The notes: generated by a model from the sequence alone, not told the origin. 64,000 nucleotides of DNA from Rhodospirillales bacterium (GCA_003165335.1 PLTD01000175.1:1-64000); one strand, 5' to 3'. Positions 19,531-30,403 are shown, counted from the stretch's first letter. Made by a program: numbers and translations.

Positions 19531-20892
19531 ATGTCCGTAAGCCTCTCTTCGCGCAGGCGTTTCCTTGGTCAGGCCGCGGCAGTGGGGCTTGTTTCATCAT
19601 GGCCGGCTTGGGCGCAAGATCAACCCGCTAAGGCACCGGTGACGCCGCCGCCGCCCTCGCCTGACAGTGGTCCCCCGCCGGATGCGCCTTCACCTCCTGT
19701 GGCCGAAGCACCGGTCGAACCTCCACCTCCACCCCCTCCAGACCCAACCAGTGTGACGCTGCCGCTTGCCGGCGGCCCGAAGGACCGGCCGATTACTAAG
19801 GATTTTCCTCAAAAGGGGATGATGGTCCTGCAGTCGACCAGGCCGCCTGTTCTGGAAACGCCATTCGATGTTTTCGACAAAGGTCCGATTACGGCGAACA
19901 GCCAGTTTTATGTCGACTGGCAGACCGGTTCTCCGCCCGCGATGGTTAATACTGCCGCCTTCAGGCTCGCGGTACGCGGAAATGTCTCCCAAACGCTCTC
20001 TCTACCGCTCAGCGAGATCATGAGCGCTTTCCCGAAAGTTGAGATCGTTGCCGTCGATCAGGAGGCAGGCAATTCGCGTGGTCTATTTCAGCCAAGGGTT
20101 CCCGGCGTGCAGTGGGGGCACGGGGCCATAGGCAACGCCAAGTGGACCGGCGTGAGGTTGAGCGACATTTTAATGCGGACAGGGGTTAAGCCCGGCACGA
20201 TCCAAGTGCGCTTTAGCGGAATGGATCAGCCCACCCCTGGTGCGCCCAAGTTGATGATGTCGCTCGATCTCGCCCATGCTCGGGATGGCGAAGTGATTGT
20301 TGCTTACGCGATGAACGGCGAACCTTTGCCTCTGCTAAACGGATTTCCGCTACGCCTCATCGTCCCCGGCTGGTATGCGCCCTACTGGGTCAAGATGCTG
20401 AATGATATTGAGTTGCTAACCACGCCGGACGACAATTATTGGACCGCAACGGCCTATCGTGTGCCGGCGACGCTCCATGCTGACGTCGCTCCTGGGGCGT
20501 CTGGCTATAAGACTGCACCACTCTCTCGGATGGTGCCGCGCGCATTTATTACCAATATTATGCCAGGTCAGAAACTGGCTCCAGATACATTGACCTTGGC
20601 GCGTGGCCTCGCTTTCGGCGGTGATAACGGCGTCGCTCGTGTCGATTTCAGCTTTGACGGCGGTCGAAGCTGGTCACCTGCAAAGTTGGGAAAGGATCTT
20701 GGCAAATATAGTTTTCGTCAGTGGGAGACACAATTCAAACCTGCTGCTGGTGCACTCACGCTGATGGCGCGCTGTACCAATACCAGCGGCGTGACACAGG
20801 CTGAAACACCCAACTGGAATCCCGGGGGCTTCGCGCGAGACGCGATAGAAGCGCTCGACGTAACGGTTGGAGGCGATGATGCGTCCCAATAA
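19531..20892 (+). CDS. Sulfite oxidase-family molybdopterin protein (SorA-like), Tat-exported, lacking the canonical Mo-ligand Cys
   Basis: SSRRRFLGQAAAVG Tat leader, Pro-rich linker, Moco domain (AGNSRGLFQPRVPGVQWGHGAIGNAKWTGVRLSDIL, NGFPLRLIVPGWYAPYWVKML), dimerisation domain (RGLAFGGDNGVARVDFSFDGGRSW, WNPGGFARDAIE). Confidence 0.9.
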   Translation: MSVSLSSRRRFLGQAAAVGLVSSWPAWAQDQPAKAPVTPPPPSPDSGPPPDAPSPPVAEAPVEPPPPPPPDPTSVTLPLAGGPKDRPITKDFPQKGMMVLQSTRPPVLETPFDVFDKGPITANSQFYVDWQTGSPPAMVNTAAFRLAVRGNVSQTLSLPLSEIMSAFPKVEIVAVDQEAGNSRGLFQPRVPGVQWGHGAIGNAKWTGVRLSDILMRTGVKPGTIQVRFSGMDQPTPGAPKLMMSLDLAHARDGEVIVAYAMNGEPLPLLNGFPLRLIVPGWYAPYWVKMLNDIELLTTPDDNYWTATAYRVPATLHADVAPGASGYKTAPLSRMVPRAFITNIMPGQKLAPDTLTLARGLAFGGDNGVARVDFSFDGGRSWSPAKLGKDLGKYSFRQWETQFKPAAGALTLMARCTNTSGVTQAETPNWNPGGFARDAIEALDVTVGGDDASQ

Positions 20893-21259
20893 GCTGAATA
20901 CTCGACTAGCCGTAGTCGCATTGGCTGTTGCCGCTGCCTTCGTGCTGTTTTCCCAATCGGCAATGGCCAAGAAAAGGGCTCTGCCGGCGCCCGCATTGTT
21001 GTCACAGACGGTCGAGTTGCCGGCCGGCGACGATGTCTTTCCCGACCGGCCTGGCGCGGAGACGGCCGACCGAAATTGCCTCTCATGCCATTCGGTCGAT
21101 ATGGTTCTGAACCAGCCGGCACTGCCCAGGGAAACTTGGGCTGGGGAGATCGAAAAAATGCGGAGCGTTTATAAGGCTGCCGTCGATCCCGGAGATATCG
21201 ATGCGATCTTGGATTATCTGACGGCGATCAGGGGTGAAAGCCGTCGCAGTTGGCGGTGA
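20879..21259 (+). CDS. Small periplasmic cytochrome c (SorB-like), coupled to the upstream Moco gene
   Basis: Signal peptide, CLSCH heme motif, MxxxYKA...DIDAILDYL; start overlaps the upstream stop. Confidence 0.85.
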   Translation: MRPNKLNTRLAVVALAVAAAFVLFSQSAMAKKRALPAPALLSQTVELPAGDDVFPDRPGAETADRNCLSCHSVDMVLNQPALPRETWAGEIEKMRSVYKAAVDPGDIDAILDYLTAIRGESRRSWR

Positions 21260-21274
21260 CCATTTTGCTCGGGA

Positions 21275-22849
21275 TCAGTGCCGGAAGTGCCTGATCCCGG
21301 TGAAGACCATCGCTAGCCCACGTTCGTCTGCGGCGGCAATGACTTCGGCATCGCGCATCGAGCCGCCGGGCTGAATAATCGCTGTGGCCCCGGCGTCAGC
21401 CGCCGCGATCATGCCGTCGGCAAAGGGGAAAAAGGCATCCGACGCAACGACCGAACCGTTGGTCAGCGGTGCAGCCAGTTTGGCGGCGGCCGCAGCTTCG
21501 CCTGCTTTCCATGCCGCGATGCGGCTTGAGTCGACGCGGCTCATCTGACCGGCGCCGATACCGACTGTAGCGCCGTCCTTGGCATAGACAATCGCATTAG
21601 ACTTTACGTGCTTGGCGACGCGGAACGCGAACAGCATATCTGCTAGTTCTGCATTGGTCGGCGCCCGTTTGGTAACAACTTTGAGCGACTGAAGTGTGAT
21701 ACGGCCTGTGTCGCGCGACTGCAGTAGGAAGCCGCCGGCGATTGCCTTGACAATCAGTCCGGGCTGCGCGGGGTCGGGCAGGGTTTCGGTCGCCAGAACG
21801 CGCAGATTCTTCTTGGTGGCGAGCACAGCCTGCGCCTCGGCGGAGATCGACGGCGCGACGATCACCTCGGCGAACAGCTTGGCGATTTCCTCGGCGGTTT
21901 CGGCGTCAAGTTCCTGGTTCACAGCGATGATGCCGCCGAACGCGCTGACCGGGTCGCATGCTAGCGCTCGAGCATAGGCCGCGCCGATGGACATCCCCTC
22001 TGCAACGCCGCAGGGGTTGGCGTGTTTGATGATGGCGACGGCCGGCCGCTCGAACTCGGCGACTAGCTCCAATGCCGCGTCGGCGTCGGCCAGATTGTTG
22101 TAGCTGAGCTCCTTGCCCTGAAGCTGTCGGGCGGTGGCGACGCCGGGGCGGCGACTGCCGTCACGATAGAGGGCCGCCTCCTGGTGCGGGTTTTCGCCAT
22201 AGCGCATGCGCTGCTGCAGCACGCCGGCAAGTGCGAAACGTTCGGGCATGGTTTCGCCCTGCTGAACGGCAAACCAGGCTGAGATCGCTGTGTCATAGGC
22301 CGCGGTGCGGGCGAAAGCCTTTGCGGCCAGACGGCGCCGTGTCGCTAGGGTGGTTTGGCCTCGATGCAGCACAAGTTCTGCCATCACAGTTTCGTAATCG
22401 GCCGATTCGACAACGACAGTCACGAAATCATGGTTCTTGGCAGCCGAACGAATCATCGCCGGCCCACCAATATCGATGTTCTCTACGCAATCCTCGAACG
22501 GTTTGCCCGCCGCAACTGTTGCCTCGAAGGGGTAAAGATTAACCACAAGCAGGTCGATCGGCGGAATATCGTGGTCGCGCAGCGCCTGGGCATGATCGTC
22601 ACGGCGCGCGAGCAGGCCACCGTGGATACGGGGGTGGAGGGTTTTAACCCGACCGTCCATCATCTCAGGGAAACCGGTATGGGCTGACACCTCGGTAACT
22701 TCGATGCCGGCTTCTTGGAGTGCGCGAAAGGTGCCGCCGGTCGACAGAAGTTCGACATTTTGCTCGCGCAGGGCACGGGCGAAGGGGATAAGGCCTGTTT
22801 TGTCCGAGACGGACAGTAGGGCGCGGGTTATCGAAACCGTATCGATCAT
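21275..22849 (-). CDS. purH: Bifunctional AICAR formyltransferase/IMP cyclohydrolase
   Basis: [53 protein letters not shown]. Confidence 0.97.
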   Translation of the reverse strand: MIDTVSITRALLSVSDKTGLIPFARALREQNVELLSTGGTFRALQEAGIEVTEVSAHTGFPEMMDGRVKTLHPRIHGGLLARRDDHAQALRDHDIPPIDLLVVNLYPFEATVAAGKPFEDCVENIDIGGPAMIRSAAKNHDFVTVVVESADYETVMAELVLHRGQTTLATRRRLAAKAFARTAAYDTAISAWFAVQQGETMPERFALAGVLQQRMRYGENPHQEAALYRDGSRRPGVATARQLQGKELSYNNLADADAALELVAEFERPAVAIIKHANPCGVAEGMSIGAAYARALACDPVSAFGGIIAVNQELDAETAEEIAKLFAEVIVAPSISAEAQAVLATKKNLRVLATETLPDPAQPGLIVKAIAGGFLLQSRDTGRITLQSLKVVTKRAPTNAELADMLFAFRVAKHVKSNAIVYAKDGATVGIGAGQMSRVDSSRIAAWKAGEAAAAAKLAAPLTNGSVVASDAFFPFADGMIAAADAGATAIIQPGGSMRDAEVIAAADERGLAMVFTGIRHFRH

Positions 22850-22861
22850 GATGTGTTGGCT

Positions 22862-24481
22862 CTAAGCACTAGGGGTCGCAGAACGTTTCTCGCGGCGGAA
22901 TGCCCACCGGACGATTGTGTCGCCTCGGCCTTCGGTTTGCCCCGACAACACGATCACATTGCTGCGCCGTGGCGTGCCGGTTCCGAAATAGACGCTGTCG
23001 TCCAAAGCAATGGCGTCGGTGTCAGAGCGGAATCGCCATCCGGTCCCGTCGCCGAGCCGTAAAAGCGCTGTTCGCCCATTCCCTGTCAAGGAGACGTGAA
23101 CGTCCGGGTGTAGATGGAATCGGATGGCGAAGCGTTGAGGCGTCGTCCCGATTAGCGAATCTTCGCCTCGGAAATCCTCGCCGCCATCGCCCAGAAACAA
23201 GCGGCGTCGGTGGGTAACGCCGAGCCCGCAATAGCCGCTGTGCGTAATCTCGACCAAAGTGCCATCGGCGCTGTCATCTCGGTGCGATTCGACTTTGGGT
23301 GGACGCCGCCGCACTCCGCCGCCTTCCAGCAGTTCGACTTGATTTGTGTCAGCAACGGTTAGTGTCGAATGGGCTGCAGTGGCGGCGAGCGCGGTGCGCC
23401 AGGGGCTTAACCCGGGATGAGCACCACAATTGACGATGAAACGTTCCCGCCCGACCGACATCTCGAAACTCGCGATTCCTGCATGTGCGCGGTTGTCTAA
23501 TTTGACGGGGGCTGGCGCGCCGCTATCGACGATGATGACGGTCCGACCGAGCGCGACACGATCGAAACCGGCCTGCGGCGCGCGTTTCAGTGGCCTGCCG
23601 CGAGCGTCAGCTTGGGTTACAATAGTATCCAGCAAAAGAGCTTCGCCCTGCTGGCTTCCATTGAACAATGCCAGCCCGCCATCGCCATGACGAAAAAAAC
23701 GCAATGCCGGGGTCATGCGATCGATCGTGTGTTGCAGAACCTCCGGCATCGCATATCGAGCTGCTTTGTAAAGTGCTCTGATGTCGATCAACGCGCCCAG
23801 TATCGTGGCCTGAACGGTGGGATTGCGCTCGGCATGGCACCCGTCAGCCAGGATTTGGCGTGGCAGTTCCCGCAGCAACAGCTTTTCAGCTTGTAGGAAC
23901 CTCGGTTCACCCGATTCTAAGCAGGCCCCGCTGGCAAGTAGCCCCTTGATTGCGAGCAAAAGCGGTGCACCGGTCAGATCGCCTGGAAGGGCCCGCGCCA
24001 GACCGCGCGCCTGCAGGGCCAGCGACCCGAAGAGTCTAGAGCGAAAGCCGTCGTCGGCGCTGGCGCAGAAGAAATCATGGAATGCGATCCAATTGGCGAC
24101 ACGCGCACCCATGACGTCTGCGCGCCCGGATATGTCGCCTCGCTTTGGCCGCCTATCCAGCCATTGGCTGGTAAGCAGCCGTGCATGCCGCCGCGCCGCG
24201 TCTCCCCCGACGGCGCGCAGATCGCGCAGCCACTCGAAACTGTGCATGGCGGCGAACCAGGGTTCGTGCGCTCGAGCGCTCCAGGGTGATCCGTTAACCA
24301 TGACCGTCTCACCAGCCAGCGTAATCACGTTGGTCAGCATTATGCGGCCGCGTGTAGCGTCGCCCGGCCAGGGGTTGGGTGGTACAAGGGAAAGAGACGA
24401 GGGAGCAGAGCCCTGCAACGGGCTCGCGAAACGAAAGGCCCTGAGCGCACGGCCGAATCCGGCTTCGCTCATCCCCGTCAT
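22862..24481 (-). CDS. Heparinase II/III-family protein
   Basis: N-terminal alpha-helical domain plus [37 protein letters not shown] typical of Hepar_II_III. Confidence 0.88.
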   Translation of the reverse strand: MTGMSEAGFGRALRAFRFASPLQGSAPSSLSLVPPNPWPGDATRGRIMLTNVITLAGETVMVNGSPWSARAHEPWFAAMHSFEWLRDLRAVGGDAARRHARLLTSQWLDRRPKRGDISGRADVMGARVANWIAFHDFFCASADDGFRSRLFGSLALQARGLARALPGDLTGAPLLLAIKGLLASGACLESGEPRFLQAEKLLLRELPRQILADGCHAERNPTVQATILGALIDIRALYKAARYAMPEVLQHTIDRMTPALRFFRHGDGGLALFNGSQQGEALLLDTIVTQADARGRPLKRAPQAGFDRVALGRTVIIVDSGAPAPVKLDNRAHAGIASFEMSVGRERFIVNCGAHPGLSPWRTALAATAAHSTLTVADTNQVELLEGGGVRRRPPKVESHRDDSADGTLVEITHSGYCGLGVTHRRRLFLGDGGEDFRGEDSLIGTTPQRFAIRFHLHPDVHVSLTGNGRTALLRLGDGTGWRFRSDTDAIALDDSVYFGTGTPRRSNVIVLSGQTEGRGDTIVRWAFRREKRSATPSA

Positions 24482-25137
24482 CCTCGCAGATCTGCGATCG
24501 CCTGAGCGTAGTGATTGGCTCCGCCGGAAAACACCGCCGTGCCAGCAACCAGCACGTCGGCGCCGGCGGCAATGACGCGGGGCGCCGTATCGTGCGCGAT
24601 GCCGCCATCCACTTCGAGATCGATTGGGTGTGATTGCCTATCGATCAGATTACGCACCTGGGCGATTTTGGATTCGAGCGGTATGAACTTTTGGCCGCCG
24701 AAACCAGGATTGACCGTCATCACCAGAACGAGATCGATCAGATCCATTACAAATTCCAGTCGATCGACCGGGGTGGAGGGGTTCAACGCTACGCCGGCCT
24801 TTTTCCCCAGAGACTTGATTAACTGCAGCGAGCGATGGAGATGCGGGCCGGCTTCTTCGTGAATCGTGATGATGTCTGCCCCTGCGTCCGCAAACAGGGG
24901 AATGAAATAATCCACTGGCTCAATCATCAAATGGACGTCGAATGGCTTGCGTGAATGCGGACGAAGCGCCTTGACCACCGCTGGACCGATTGTAAGGTTC
25001 GGCACATAGTGCCCATCCATCACATCCACGTGAATATAGTCTGCCCCGGCATCATCGACCGCATGCACCGCCTCGCCCAAGGCGGCGAAGTCGGCGGAGA
25101 GAATCGAAGGGGCGATGCGGATGGTTTGTTGCACCAC
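24478..25137 (-). CDS. rpe: Ribulose-phosphate 3-epimerase
   Basis: [48 protein letters not shown]. Confidence 0.97.
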   Translation of the reverse strand: MVQQTIRIAPSILSADFAALGEAVHAVDDAGADYIHVDVMDGHYVPNLTIGPAVVKALRPHSRKPFDVHLMIEPVDYFIPLFADAGADIITIHEEAGPHLHRSLQLIKSLGKKAGVALNPSTPVDRLEFVMDLIDLVLVMTVNPGFGGQKFIPLESKIAQVRNLIDRQSHPIDLEVDGGIAHDTAPRVIAAGADVLVAGTAVFSGGANHYAQAIADLRG

Positions 25138-25190
25138 CGATTCCTATCAATTACCCGGGCTGCCCGCAATGAATTCGGGCCTTTAAAAAA

Positions 25191-26558
25191 TCATTCTTTT
25201 CGAATCAGCCTGCTCGCGAAAAAACCGTCCATACCACCTGCTGGCAACCAGTGACTGGGCAATGTTCGAATATCGCCGGTTGAGGTAATCGCTTCAGATA
25301 ACCCGGCGAGTTCATTGGGTGCGACAGGCTGGCGCTGCCATCCGGCGTGCTCCGCGAGGAAGCGCTCAACCTGCATTTGGCCTTCTTCCGGTTCCAACGA
25401 ACAGGTGCAGTAAATCAGCAAGCCACCGGGCCGGACCAGCAATGCTGCTCGATCCAGCAAATCCGCCTGCAGCCGAGTTAGCTGCGCCAGATCCTGTGGG
25501 CTTTTCGTCAGTGGAATATCGGGATGACGGCGGATGGTCCCGGTCGCTGTACAGGGGGCGTCGAGCAGGACACCATCTACGAGTGTCCCGCCGGCTGGTT
25601 TCCAGACCAATGCATCTGCAGCAACCAGTGAGGCTGATAGGCCGAGACGTTCAAGATTTTTCGCCACGATCGCAAGTCGTGAAGCCGATCTGTCCACCGC
25701 AGTTACGCGCGCGCCGGCGGCGGCGAGTTGCATCGACTTGCCACCGGGCGCTGCACACAGATCGACAATGACTTGATCTCGCAATTCACCGAATAGTCGT
25801 ACCGGAATGGCCGCCGCTGCGTCCTGAACCCACCACTTGCCTTCGGTAAAGCCTGGCAGGATCTCAATTCGGCCGCCTGCCGCGCGGCGCAGCGTACCTG
25901 TCGGAAGGATCGTCGCCTCCAGCGCTTGCGCCCAGAACGCGGCATCCTCACCGTGTTTTAGTGTGAGATCGAGCGGCGGTTCTTCGAGATGTTGGGCGGT
26001 AATGGCCCGAACAGTATCTTCGCCATAGGCTTGCACCCAACGACGCCATAGCCAATCGGGAAGGTTGAGACGCGGCGCATCCTGATCTGCCTCGATTGCC
26101 TCGCTCTCGCGCGAAAGGCGTCGCAATACGGCATTTGCCATGCCTTTGCCCCGACCAAGCCCGATTGCTTGTGCCAGATCGACAGCAGTCGCCACGGCGG
26201 CGTGAGGCGGAGTCTTTAAAAACATCAACTGAGCCGCGCCGAGGCGTAACAGATTCATCAATGCTTCCGGGCGGAGAGGCAGTTTGGTGTCGGTAAGCCG
26301 GCTGAGTGCATCGTCGATCTGGCCCAAGCGTCGGATGGTGGTCGTCGCTGCGAGGCGGGCGAATGCACGGTCTCGGGGGTCCATCTGCGATTTGCTCAGC
26401 GCTGCGTCGACGGCCTCGTCAAGCGGCCGTTTGCGGTCGAGAACAAGCGCCAAAATCTCAAGTGCCGCATTTCGGCTTGCGAGGGCTGGTACAAGAGAGC
26501 GGTGGCCATTGGCCGGTTTACGAATTGCCTGCTTCACCACCACCCACCAAAAAGCCAA
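25191..26558 (-). CDS. rsmB: RsmB/NOP-family 16S rRNA (cytosine-C5) methyltransferase
   Basis: NusB-like N-terminus, VIVDLCAAPGGKSMQLAA, LLDAPCTATGTIRRHPDI, LIYCTCSLEPEE. Confidence 0.92.
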   Translation of the reverse strand: MAFWWVVVKQAIRKPANGHRSLVPALASRNAALEILALVLDRKRPLDEAVDAALSKSQMDPRDRAFARLAATTTIRRLGQIDDALSRLTDTKLPLRPEALMNLLRLGAAQLMFLKTPPHAAVATAVDLAQAIGLGRGKGMANAVLRRLSRESEAIEADQDAPRLNLPDWLWRRWVQAYGEDTVRAITAQHLEEPPLDLTLKHGEDAAFWAQALEATILPTGTLRRAAGGRIEILPGFTEGKWWVQDAAAAIPVRLFGELRDQVIVDLCAAPGGKSMQLAAAGARVTAVDRSASRLAIVAKNLERLGLSASLVAADALVWKPAGGTLVDGVLLDAPCTATGTIRRHPDIPLTKSPQDLAQLTRLQADLLDRAALLVRPGGLLIYCTCSLEPEEGQMQVERFLAEHAGWQRQPVAPNELAGLSEAITSTGDIRTLPSHWLPAGGMDGFFASRLIRKE

Positions 26559-26794
26559 CTCTCGAACGCAATCTTATGTATGCCTACGTTATAGATGAGA
26601 CTGGGTAACCATGCGAATGCGCGTAGGACACCAACCACAGTTGCCATCAGGAGATTGATCAGCAGCGATCTGATTTGTGCTGCGCCACTGGGAACGGGAT
26701 GCCCAAAAAGAGCCGTGAACCAGAGCGGGCCAGCGAGGATGGTTCCAAATATCGCACCGACGGTCATATATATTTGTACGAAATTTCTGCGCAT
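26534..26794 (-). CDS. Small hypothetical membrane protein
   Basis: 86-aa ORF with two predicted TM segments, overlapping the start of rsmB by 25 nt on the same strand. Confidence 0.55.
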   Translation of the reverse strand: MRRNFVQIYMTVGAIFGTILAGPLWFTALFGHPVPSGAAQIRSLLINLLMATVVGVLRAFAWLPSLIYNVGIHKIAFESWLFGGWW

Positions 26795-26842
26795 GACTTA
26801 CGCCTCCTTGGCGAGGAGGAAACTGCCTGCCATATGTTGCAT

Positions 26843-27013
26843 ATGGCTGACGAAACAAATCCTCCCGTCTCAAACCCCCCAGCGACATCTAAAGTGCCCG
26901 AATCGCGCATAGAAGATTCGCCGCCCAAACCGCGTGAAATAGGTGGTCCGAAAGGTCCCGAGCCGACCCGTTACGGGGATTGGGAAGTCGGAGGGAGATG
27001 TACTGATTTTTGA
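26843..27013 (+). CDS. DUF1674 protein, succinate dehydrogenase assembly factor 4 (SdhAF4)-like
   Basis: C-terminal GGPKGPEPTRYGDWEVGGRCTDF is the diagnostic DUF1674/SDHAF4 motif. Confidence 0.85.
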   Translation: MADETNPPVSNPPATSKVPESRIEDSPPKPREIGGPKGPEPTRYGDWEVGGRCTDF

Positions 27014-27020
27014 GCGCTAA

Positions 27021-27806
27021 TTAGAGATCCACCATTACGGGCACATGGTCCGACGGTTGGAGCCATTCTCTTGTTTCCTTGGCGACCTGCGCTCCGATCA
27101 GGCGGTCGGCCAGCGGCGGCGTGACCCATATGTGGTCCAGACGGCGTCCGCGATCCGAGATCTTCCAATCCAGGTTGCGATAGCTCCACCAAGTGTAGAG
27201 CTTCTGATCGGCGGGTACGAAATGGCGAACGGCGTCGACCCAGCCGATCGAGTTCTGCATTGCAGTCAGCTTTTCGACCTCGATAGGCGTGTGGGACACG
27301 ATCTTCAGAAGCGCCTTATGCGACCAGACGTCATGTTCCAGCGGCGCGATATTCAAATCGCCGACCAGGATCATCGGGCGGGCGGAAGACCGTTCCGCGG
27401 GCCACCACGCTGTCAGCTCATCCAGGAATTGCAGCTTATGGGCGAATTTATCATTGACCGCCGGATCGGGAATATCCCCGCCCGCCGGAATATAAAGGCA
27501 GTGGATTTCGATACCGTCTTCGGTCGTTGCGACGATGTGGCGGCAGTCTTCCTTTTGGCACCAATGGCGCACCTCGCGCGCGCCCAGCGGAATGCGGGAG
27601 ATGATCGCGACACCGTTATAACTTTTCATCCCGGCGATATGCATATGGGCATAGCCGTGGGCGGCGAAAGCCTCGTTCGGGAAGAACTGGTCCTGGGTCT
27701 TGGTTTCCTGCAGGCAAAGGACGTCAGGTTGATATTTGTCGAGAAACTCCAGCACGCTCGGCAGCCGCAGCCGGACGGAATTGATGTTCCATGTGGCGAT
27801 TCTCAA
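27021..27806 (-). CDS. xth: Exodeoxyribonuclease III
   Basis: MRIATWNINSVRLRLPSVLEFL, LCLQETKTQDQFFP, LVGDLNIAP, RRLDHIWVTP, SDHVPVMVDL. Confidence 0.95.
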   Translation of the reverse strand: MRIATWNINSVRLRLPSVLEFLDKYQPDVLCLQETKTQDQFFPNEAFAAHGYAHMHIAGMKSYNGVAIISRIPLGAREVRHWCQKEDCRHIVATTEDGIEIHCLYIPAGGDIPDPAVNDKFAHKLQFLDELTAWWPAERSSARPMILVGDLNIAPLEHDVWSHKALLKIVSHTPIEVEKLTAMQNSIGWVDAVRHFVPADQKLYTWWSYRNLDWKISDRGRRLDHIWVTPPLADRLIGAQVAKETREWLQPSDHVPVMVDL

Positions 27807-28080
27807 AATGTGCTTCCTCGAGCAGCGGGCGGGTCGCCTCTTCTGCCGGGCTTTTGCGGTCAGCGCAATCGAAGGATGATTGCCTTAACACCCGGGTTTT
27901 TGCTGCTTGCCGCATCGGACGCGGTCAAAGCTCGCTGTCGTCAGAAGGAAAATTGCGACCCGCAGCGAAAGCCCGCCGGCGCCGGGCACCGGCGCGCCCT
28001 GAAGCTGGATGTCGGAATAGAACAGGCTGCTGGGGAACAGGTTTCGTAATGTGCCGTTTTCAGTGCCGAGGGCAGGTCGA

Positions 28081-28404
28081 TCAGAATGGCAGCTTCATCC
28101 CGGGGGGAAGGGGGAGGCCACCCATCATCTTCTGGGTTTCGCCCGCGACATAGGCCTCGACCTTAGTCTTTGCATCGTTAACGGCGGCGATGATCAGATC
28201 TTCGAGGATTTCGACGTCCTCCGGATCGACCGCCGCCTTGTCGAGCGTAATCTTCTTCAACTCGCCCTTGCCGTTCATGACCGCCACGACCATGCCGCCG
28301 CCCGATTGCCCGCTCATCTCGACCTCGGCGAGCTTGGCTTGCATCTCCGCCATGCGGGTCTGCATCTGCTGGGCCTGTTTCATCAATTGGCCGATGTTCT
28401 TCAC
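28081..28404 (-). CDS. YbaB/EbfC-family nucleoid-associated protein
   Basis: MKNIGQLMKQAQQMQTRMAEMQAKLAEVEMSGQSGGGMV..LPPGMKLPF; directly downstream of dnaX. Confidence 0.95.
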   Translation of the reverse strand: MKNIGQLMKQAQQMQTRMAEMQAKLAEVEMSGQSGGGMVVAVMNGKGELKKITLDKAAVDPEDVEILEDLIIAAVNDAKTKVEAYVAGETQKMMGGLPLPPGMKLPF

Positions 28405-30287
28405 GGCTCGTCTCCGGGTTCTAAGGATAGGTCGCCGACATCGGCGGGGTAGTTTGGATCGCCCATATCCTCCACGGGAACGGCGGTCGGGGCAAGATCG
28501 CGCACGTCTGTGATCACCGCGCCGGGAAAGGCTTCCATAAGTGCCTGCACAGTCGGGCTGGCGCGCGCGGAATCCAAGGCGGCATTTCGTTGGGCTTGAT
28601 CGGCTTCAGACAGCGTCGGTTCACCAACGGCCGATGAGATGCCGATCACCCAACGTCTGCCAGTCCATTCCGAGAGAAGACTCCCCACGCGGTTGGCAAG
28701 GTTGGGAGGGGCGCTAGGCAGCGTGTTGAGTTCGATGATGCCGGTTTCGAATCGTACGAGACGCACACTGCTTGCCAGATGGTACTCCAGAATACCTTCC
28801 TTCTTTTCGGAAAACAGTCGCACCAGGTCGCGGTAGTTTTTCGGATCAGGGAGTACATCGGGCAAGGTCGTGGGCTCGACGGCCTGGACCTCCATCACGA
28901 GCGGCAGTGCAGATACATCTTGTATCTCCACCGGTCGCTCACGCGCCAAGACAGTCATGGAACTTCCGCGCATCGCCGGGGAATCCTGTCGATGGGCGGA
29001 TGGCTGAGCCGATCGCCCATTCTCGCCTCTCGGGGCGGGCGCGGAAGGGGTGGCTGCACCGCTCTGAATTTGTCGAACCAGATCGCCGGGCGTGGGCAAA
29101 TCAGCGGCATATACCAGGCGCAAGACGATCATTTCGGCTGCAGCGTGTGGGTTTGGCGCAATTTGTATCTCGCCCATACCCTTTAGCAAAAGCTGCCAAG
29201 TTCGGGTCAGAACCGGCATGGATAACTTCTCGGCCAGGGTCCCGCCGCGCTTCAATTCCAGGTCTGCGCGCGTCCCGGAACTTCCGGGCGCAAGCCGCAG
29301 ACGCGTTAATGCATGCGTGAGGTCGAGCAGATCCTCGACGATAGTGCTGGGGTCGGCACCTGCCGAGTGGAGTTTTCCAAGAATCTCCAGCGATGCCTTT
29401 GCCTCGCCGCTCATTGCAGCCTCGAAGAGATCAAGAACGACGGCATGATCGGCAAGACCCAGCATGTCGCGAACCTGATCGGCGGTGACGATGCCGCCGC
29501 CACGTGCGATGGCCTGATCCAGAAGAGACAGGCCGTCGCGTGCCGATCCATCCGCGGCACGCGCAATCAAGGCCATCGCCGCAGGTTCGATTGTGACGTT
29601 CTCTGCGTCGGCAATGCGATTGAAATGTTCGCTCAGCAGACCGGAATCGATTCGGCGCAAATCGAAGCGCTGGCATCGCGACAGAACAGTGACGGGAACC
29701 TTGCGGATTTCCGTGGTCGCAAAGATGAATTTTACGTGCGGTGGCGGCTCTTCGAGTGTTTTCAACAATGCATTGAACGCCGCCTTTGACAGCATATGCA
29801 CTTCGTCGATGATGTAGATCTTGTAGCGCGCGGCTGCCGGAGCATAGCGTACTCCGTCGATCAACTCGCGTATATCGTCGATGCCGGTGCGTGATGCCGC
29901 GTCCATTTCCTGGACGTCGACATGGCGGTCGGCGGCTATTGCGACGCAGTTCTCGCATACTCCGCAGGGAGTAATGGTCGGGCCGCCTTTGCCGTCGGGT
30001 CCCAGGCAATTCAAGGCGCGCGCGATGATGCGTGCCGTTGTCGTTTTGCCGACCCCACGCACGCCGGTCAGCATAAAGGCATGGGCTATACGGTTTTGCG
30101 CGAAGGCGTTGGTCAGTGTGCGGACCAGCGCGTCCTGACCGATTAGCTCGGCGAATGTTGAGGGACGGTATTTGCGCGCCAGAACGCGATAGGGCGCAGC
30201 CGCCTGCGCCGCTGTTAGATCGGGCGGCGTCGGGTCGAGAAAAAGGCTGCCGCTATCGATGTCGCTCAAGCGCTCTTCCAAAGGCAA
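28401..30287 (-). CDS. dnaX: DNA polymerase III subunits gamma/tau
   Basis: YRVLARKYRPSTFAELIGQDALVRTL, GVGKTTTARIIARALNC, Cys4 zinc module, IDEVHMLSKAAFNALLKTLEEPP. Confidence 0.97.
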   Translation of the reverse strand: MPLEERLSDIDSGSLFLDPTPPDLTAAQAAAPYRVLARKYRPSTFAELIGQDALVRTLTNAFAQNRIAHAFMLTGVRGVGKTTTARIIARALNCLGPDGKGGPTITPCGVCENCVAIAADRHVDVQEMDAASRTGIDDIRELIDGVRYAPAAARYKIYIIDEVHMLSKAAFNALLKTLEEPPPHVKFIFATTEIRKVPVTVLSRCQRFDLRRIDSGLLSEHFNRIADAENVTIEPAAMALIARAADGSARDGLSLLDQAIARGGGIVTADQVRDMLGLADHAVVLDLFEAAMSGEAKASLEILGKLHSAGADPSTIVEDLLDLTHALTRLRLAPGSSGTRADLELKRGGTLAEKLSMPVLTRTWQLLLKGMGEIQIAPNPHAAAEMIVLRLVYAADLPTPGDLVRQIQSGAATPSAPAPRGENGRSAQPSAHRQDSPAMRGSSMTVLARERPVEIQDVSALPLVMEVQAVEPTTLPDVLPDPKNYRDLVRLFSEKKEGILEYHLASSVRLVRFETGIIELNTLPSAPPNLANRVGSLLSEWTGRRWVIGISSAVGEPTLSEADQAQRNAALDSARASPTVQALMEAFPGAVITDVRDLAPTAVPVEDMGDPNYPADVGDLSLEPGDEP

Positions 30288-30302
30288 ATCGACAAAATTG
30301 AA

Positions 30303-30403
30303 GGTGGGAGGCTGGAACGACGACCCGAACCGAAACTCGTTACGGCTGCTTCCTCTCGGACCTGACCGGGTTGGCGAGGAGCCCGTCCATCGCCAACCTC
30401 CCG
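30303..30403 (-). ncRNA. ffs: Small bacterial signal recognition particle RNA (4.5S)
   Basis: Reverse complement contains the conserved apical loop GGTCAGGTCCGAGAGGAAGCAGCC; terminal complementary arms; sits upstream of dnaX as in many bacteria. Confidence 0.92.

Noticed and set aside
28401-30287. Programmed frameshift in dnaX
   Set aside because: I saw no convincing A-AAA-AAG slippery site with downstream structure
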